Source of the DNA: Gammaproteobacteria bacterium | GTDB taxonomy: Bacteria > Pseudomonadota > Gammaproteobacteria > Arenicellales > CAJQKF01 | Assembly (NCBI GenBank): GCA_030429665.1 | Contig: JAUIEZ010000040.1 | Coordinates: 1-35,326 of the forward strand | DNA: 35,326 nucleotides | Direction: 5' to 3' | Shown here: piece after piece, positions 33,976 through 35,326 of the stretch | Layout of the letters: every line of letters begins with the position of its first letter | How positions within the stretch are numbered: the stretch's first letter is position 1 | Made by a program: the position numbers and the translations under genes | The notes under the pieces: generated by a model | The model's database searches: none | The model's input: only the letters and a program-made list of their open reading frames with translations | Told to the model about the DNA's origin: nothing

Positions 33976-34773
33976 TCAGGCGGGCGCCGGGTATACCATT
34001 GGGAACCAGTCTTCGCGAAGCCGCTCGCCATCGCGCATGCCATGACCGGGAAACGGGGGCGAGGTTCGTCCGGGACGGGTGACGTACCGGGCGTCGTCGC
34101 CGACGTAGCGCAGCGACAGCGCGCGCCGGCGGCCCGCTGTCAGGTTGCCGCGGGCGCCGTGCACGGTGCGAAAATGAAACGCGACTGCGTCGCCGGGCTG
34201 CATGCGCCACTCCACCACCGGGTATCTGTCCGGTTCCGCGTCAGGATCGGGAACCGGGAGGTATTCGTCTCTGTCGACGTAGAAACTCTCGTCGTTCAGC
34301 CAGCGAACCGGCAGCACCATCTTTTCCCATCGATGGGAGCCGGCGATGACCCTGAGTGTCGTCTGCTCCACAGGGTCGACCGGGATCCAGAAACTAACCG
34401 TTTGCATGCCATCGACAAAGTAGTAGGGCGCGTCCTGGTGCCAGGGTGTCGGCTTCGCGGTGCCCGGTTCCTTGACGAGCACGTGATCATGAAACACCTG
34501 GACGGACCGTGAGCGCATCAGTGCGGCTGCTGCTTCGACTGCTGGTGAGCGGCGTATGAGGGACTCGAGCGCGGAAATGCGCTGCCAGTTGCAGTAGTCG
34601 TCGAAAAAGCGTCCGGACTCCCCGGCGTTCAGGTTCTCCGCAGCATAGGGACCAGGGTCGCGCATGTTGGCCTCGATCGCCTCGGCTATCCGCTCCACCC
34701 ATTCGGCAAACAGGCCCCTGAGGCACACGGCGCCGTCGCGTTCAAAGGCTTCGATCTGGTCGGCGTTCAACAT
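33976..34773 (-). CDS. Phytanoyl-CoA dioxygenase (PhyH) family protein
   Basis: The 265-residue protein fits the PhyH family of non-heme Fe(II)/2-oxoglutarate oxygenases. PWHQDAPYY supplies H112 and D114, TVHGARGN supplies H205, and the arginines at 215-217 (GRRRALSLRY) are placed to hold 2-oxoglutarate. It starts at ATG 34773 (MLNADQIEAFERDGAVCLRG), a typical family N-terminus; longer in-frame readings run into the repeat region. Substrate unknown: such enzymes hydroxylate lipids, compatible solutes or natural products. It has no operon partner in the window. Confidence 0.9.
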   Translation of the reverse strand: MLNADQIEAFERDGAVCLRGLFAEWVERIAEAIEANMRDPGPYAAENLNAGESGRFFDDYCNWQRISALESLIRRSPAVEAAAALMRSRSVQVFHDHVLVKEPGTAKPTPWHQDAPYYFVDGMQTVSFWIPVDPVEQTTLRVIAGSHRWEKMVLPVRWLNDESFYVDRDEYLPVPDPDAEPDRYPVVEWRMQPGDAVAFHFRTVHGARGNLTAGRRRALSLRYVGDDARYVTRPGRTSPPFPGHGMRDGERLREDWFPMVYPAPA

Positions 34774-34844
34774 GCAGCGACACGTTGAGGTGGTGTGTTG
34801 GTCGAAGTGCCATATTACCCTTGCCCATATCCCCGGCGCCATGC

Positions 34845-34860
34845 AGTTGACAAGTTGACA
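34845..34860. repeat. Perfect tandem 8-mer AGTTGACA x2
   Basis: AGTTGACA occurs twice back to back (34845-34852 and 34853-34860), and a related CAATTGACAG lies at 35013-35022. TTGACA resembles a -35 hexamer, so promoter use is possible. It flanks the GGTGATTCG cluster. Confidence 0.55.
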
Positions 34861-34926
34861 GGCCACCAACCTCGCGGGAGTCTCGACGCATTCGCATCTT
34901 GGCGAGATCGAGCGGCCAGTATCGAA

Positions 34927-34997
34927 GGTGATTCGAGGACAGGAAGGTGATTCGCAGGGAAGGTGATTCGAGGAGGTGATTCGAGAGGGGTGATTCG
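34927..34997. repeat. Five direct copies of GGTGATTCG
   Basis: The 9-mer GGTGATTCG starts at 34927, 34946, 34962, 34975 and 34989, with irregular spacing of 13-19 bases; most copies continue as AGGA. The cluster lies between the PhyH gene and the transposase gene and ends 80 bases before the transposase ATG. Spacers are too short and irregular for CRISPR. It may be slippage-born or a target for the adjacent transposase. Confidence 0.8.
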
Positions 34998-35077
34998 AGG
35001 ACACCCATGAGACAATTGACAGCAAAGACATGAGCGCCGTATCGTCCAGTGGCAAATTGATTCACGGAGGATCACCC

Positions 35078-35326
35078 ATGACCCGGGCACGAAGGGAACT
35101 CGTCTCGCTCGACGCCACCCCCTACTATCACTGCATCTCGCGCTGCGTGCGTCGCGCCTTCCTGTGCGGCGAGGACCACGCCAGCGGGCGTAACTTCGAG
35201 CATCGCCGCGGCTGGATCGTCTCGCGCATAAAGCAACTCGCCGCCGTCTTCGCCATCGACGTCGCCGCCTACGCGGTGATGAGCAATCACTTCCACGTCG
35301 TCCTGCGCGTAGACGCCGACCGGGCC
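35078..35326 (+). CDS. Y1-type (HUH) transposase, N-terminal part
   Basis: The first 83 codons are present before the window ends. ATG 35078 has a GGAGG site at 35066-35070. The product begins [19 protein letters not shown], followed by [12 protein letters not shown], and contains [13 protein letters not shown], where HFH is the HUH metal-binding motif of the IS200/IS605-like Y1 transposase superfamily. The pattern matches the chromosomal single-copy group often called REP-associated or transposase-like proteins, common in high-GC gammaproteobacteria. The catalytic tyrosine lies beyond the edge. A cluster of short repeats lies directly upstream, which fits a RAYT-like gene but does not prove it. 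Confidence 0.86.
   Translation, partial: MTRARRELVSLDATPYYHCISRCVRRAFLCGEDHASGRNFEHRRGWIVSRIKQLAAVFAIDVAAYAVMSNHFHVVLRVDADRA

Larger units (their letters stand above)
34774..35077. other. Intergenic region between PhyH gene and transposase gene
   Basis: About 304 bases between two divergent genes, containing the tandem AGTTGACA pair, the GGTGATTCG repeat cluster and the transposase ribosome site GGAGG (35066-35070). No gene is visible. Confidence 0.6.

Noticed and set aside
34927-34997. GGTGATTCG repeats as a CRISPR array
   Set aside because: Repeats are only 9 bases, spacing is 13-19 bases and irregular, spacers are nearly repeat sequence, and no cas gene is present.

Overview
The window is GC-rich, densely packed DNA from a Gram-negative bacterium. 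A general porin, a BtuB-type TonB receptor, YadGH, TrhO, several lipoproteins and a Y1-type (HUH) transposase make a high-GC gammaproteobacterium the likeliest source. That placement is an inference from gene content; no rRNA or tRNA gene is present to test it.

Layout. (1) 1-738: the N-terminal part of a porin on the minus strand, cut by the window edge. (2) 1114-6070: a complete, tightly overlapping hoxFUYHW operon for a cytoplasmic NAD-linked [NiFe] hydrogenase and the protease that matures its large subunit. The hyp nickel-insertion genes are not in the window. Directly abutting it tail to tail is a class III nucleotidyl cyclase with a histidine-rich six-helix membrane anchor and a [2Fe-2S] domain. 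(3) 7885-15749: a DHCR24-like FAD oxidoreductase, the YadG/YadH ABC exporter pair, a persulfide dioxygenase-like metallohydrolase preceded by an AT-rich palindromic island, a large HerA-like ATPase and an MFS transporter. (4) 15910-21222: a cysteine synthase, then a B12 salvage operon (btuB-cobU-cobT-cobC) under a cobalamin riboswitch. cobS is absent here. (5) 21316-28546: a fumarylacetoacetate hydrolase-family enzyme, three small lipoproteins in a row, the tRNA hydroxylase TrhO, a GlcG/HbpS protein, an outer-membrane beta-barrel, a glycine-zipper lipoprotein, and a lemA-DUF2207 pair. (6) 28547-35326: a looser, visibly more AT-rich and gene-poor stretch that looks accessory. It holds an unassigned secreted protein with a gluzincin-like HExxH...E motif, a divergent AraC regulator/MFS pair, an IS3 orfA relic with an internal amber codon, a PhyH-family dioxygenase, a cluster of short GGTGATTCG repeats, and the start of a Y1-transposase gene running off the right edge.

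How the genes work together. HoxFU (diaphorase) and HoxYH (hydrogenase) would couple H2 and NAD(H), and HoxW would trim HoxH. The neighbouring cyclase could report redox state as cyclic nucleotide, but that link rests only on position and domain content. BtuB imports corrinoids, CobU activates cobinamide, CobT activates the lower ligand and CobC removes the phosphate; the CobS step must be encoded elsewhere. The points most worth a second look are the redox-type cyclase beside hox, the HExxH secreted protein, the repeat-flanked transposase gene and the AT palindrome before the persulfide dioxygenase gene.
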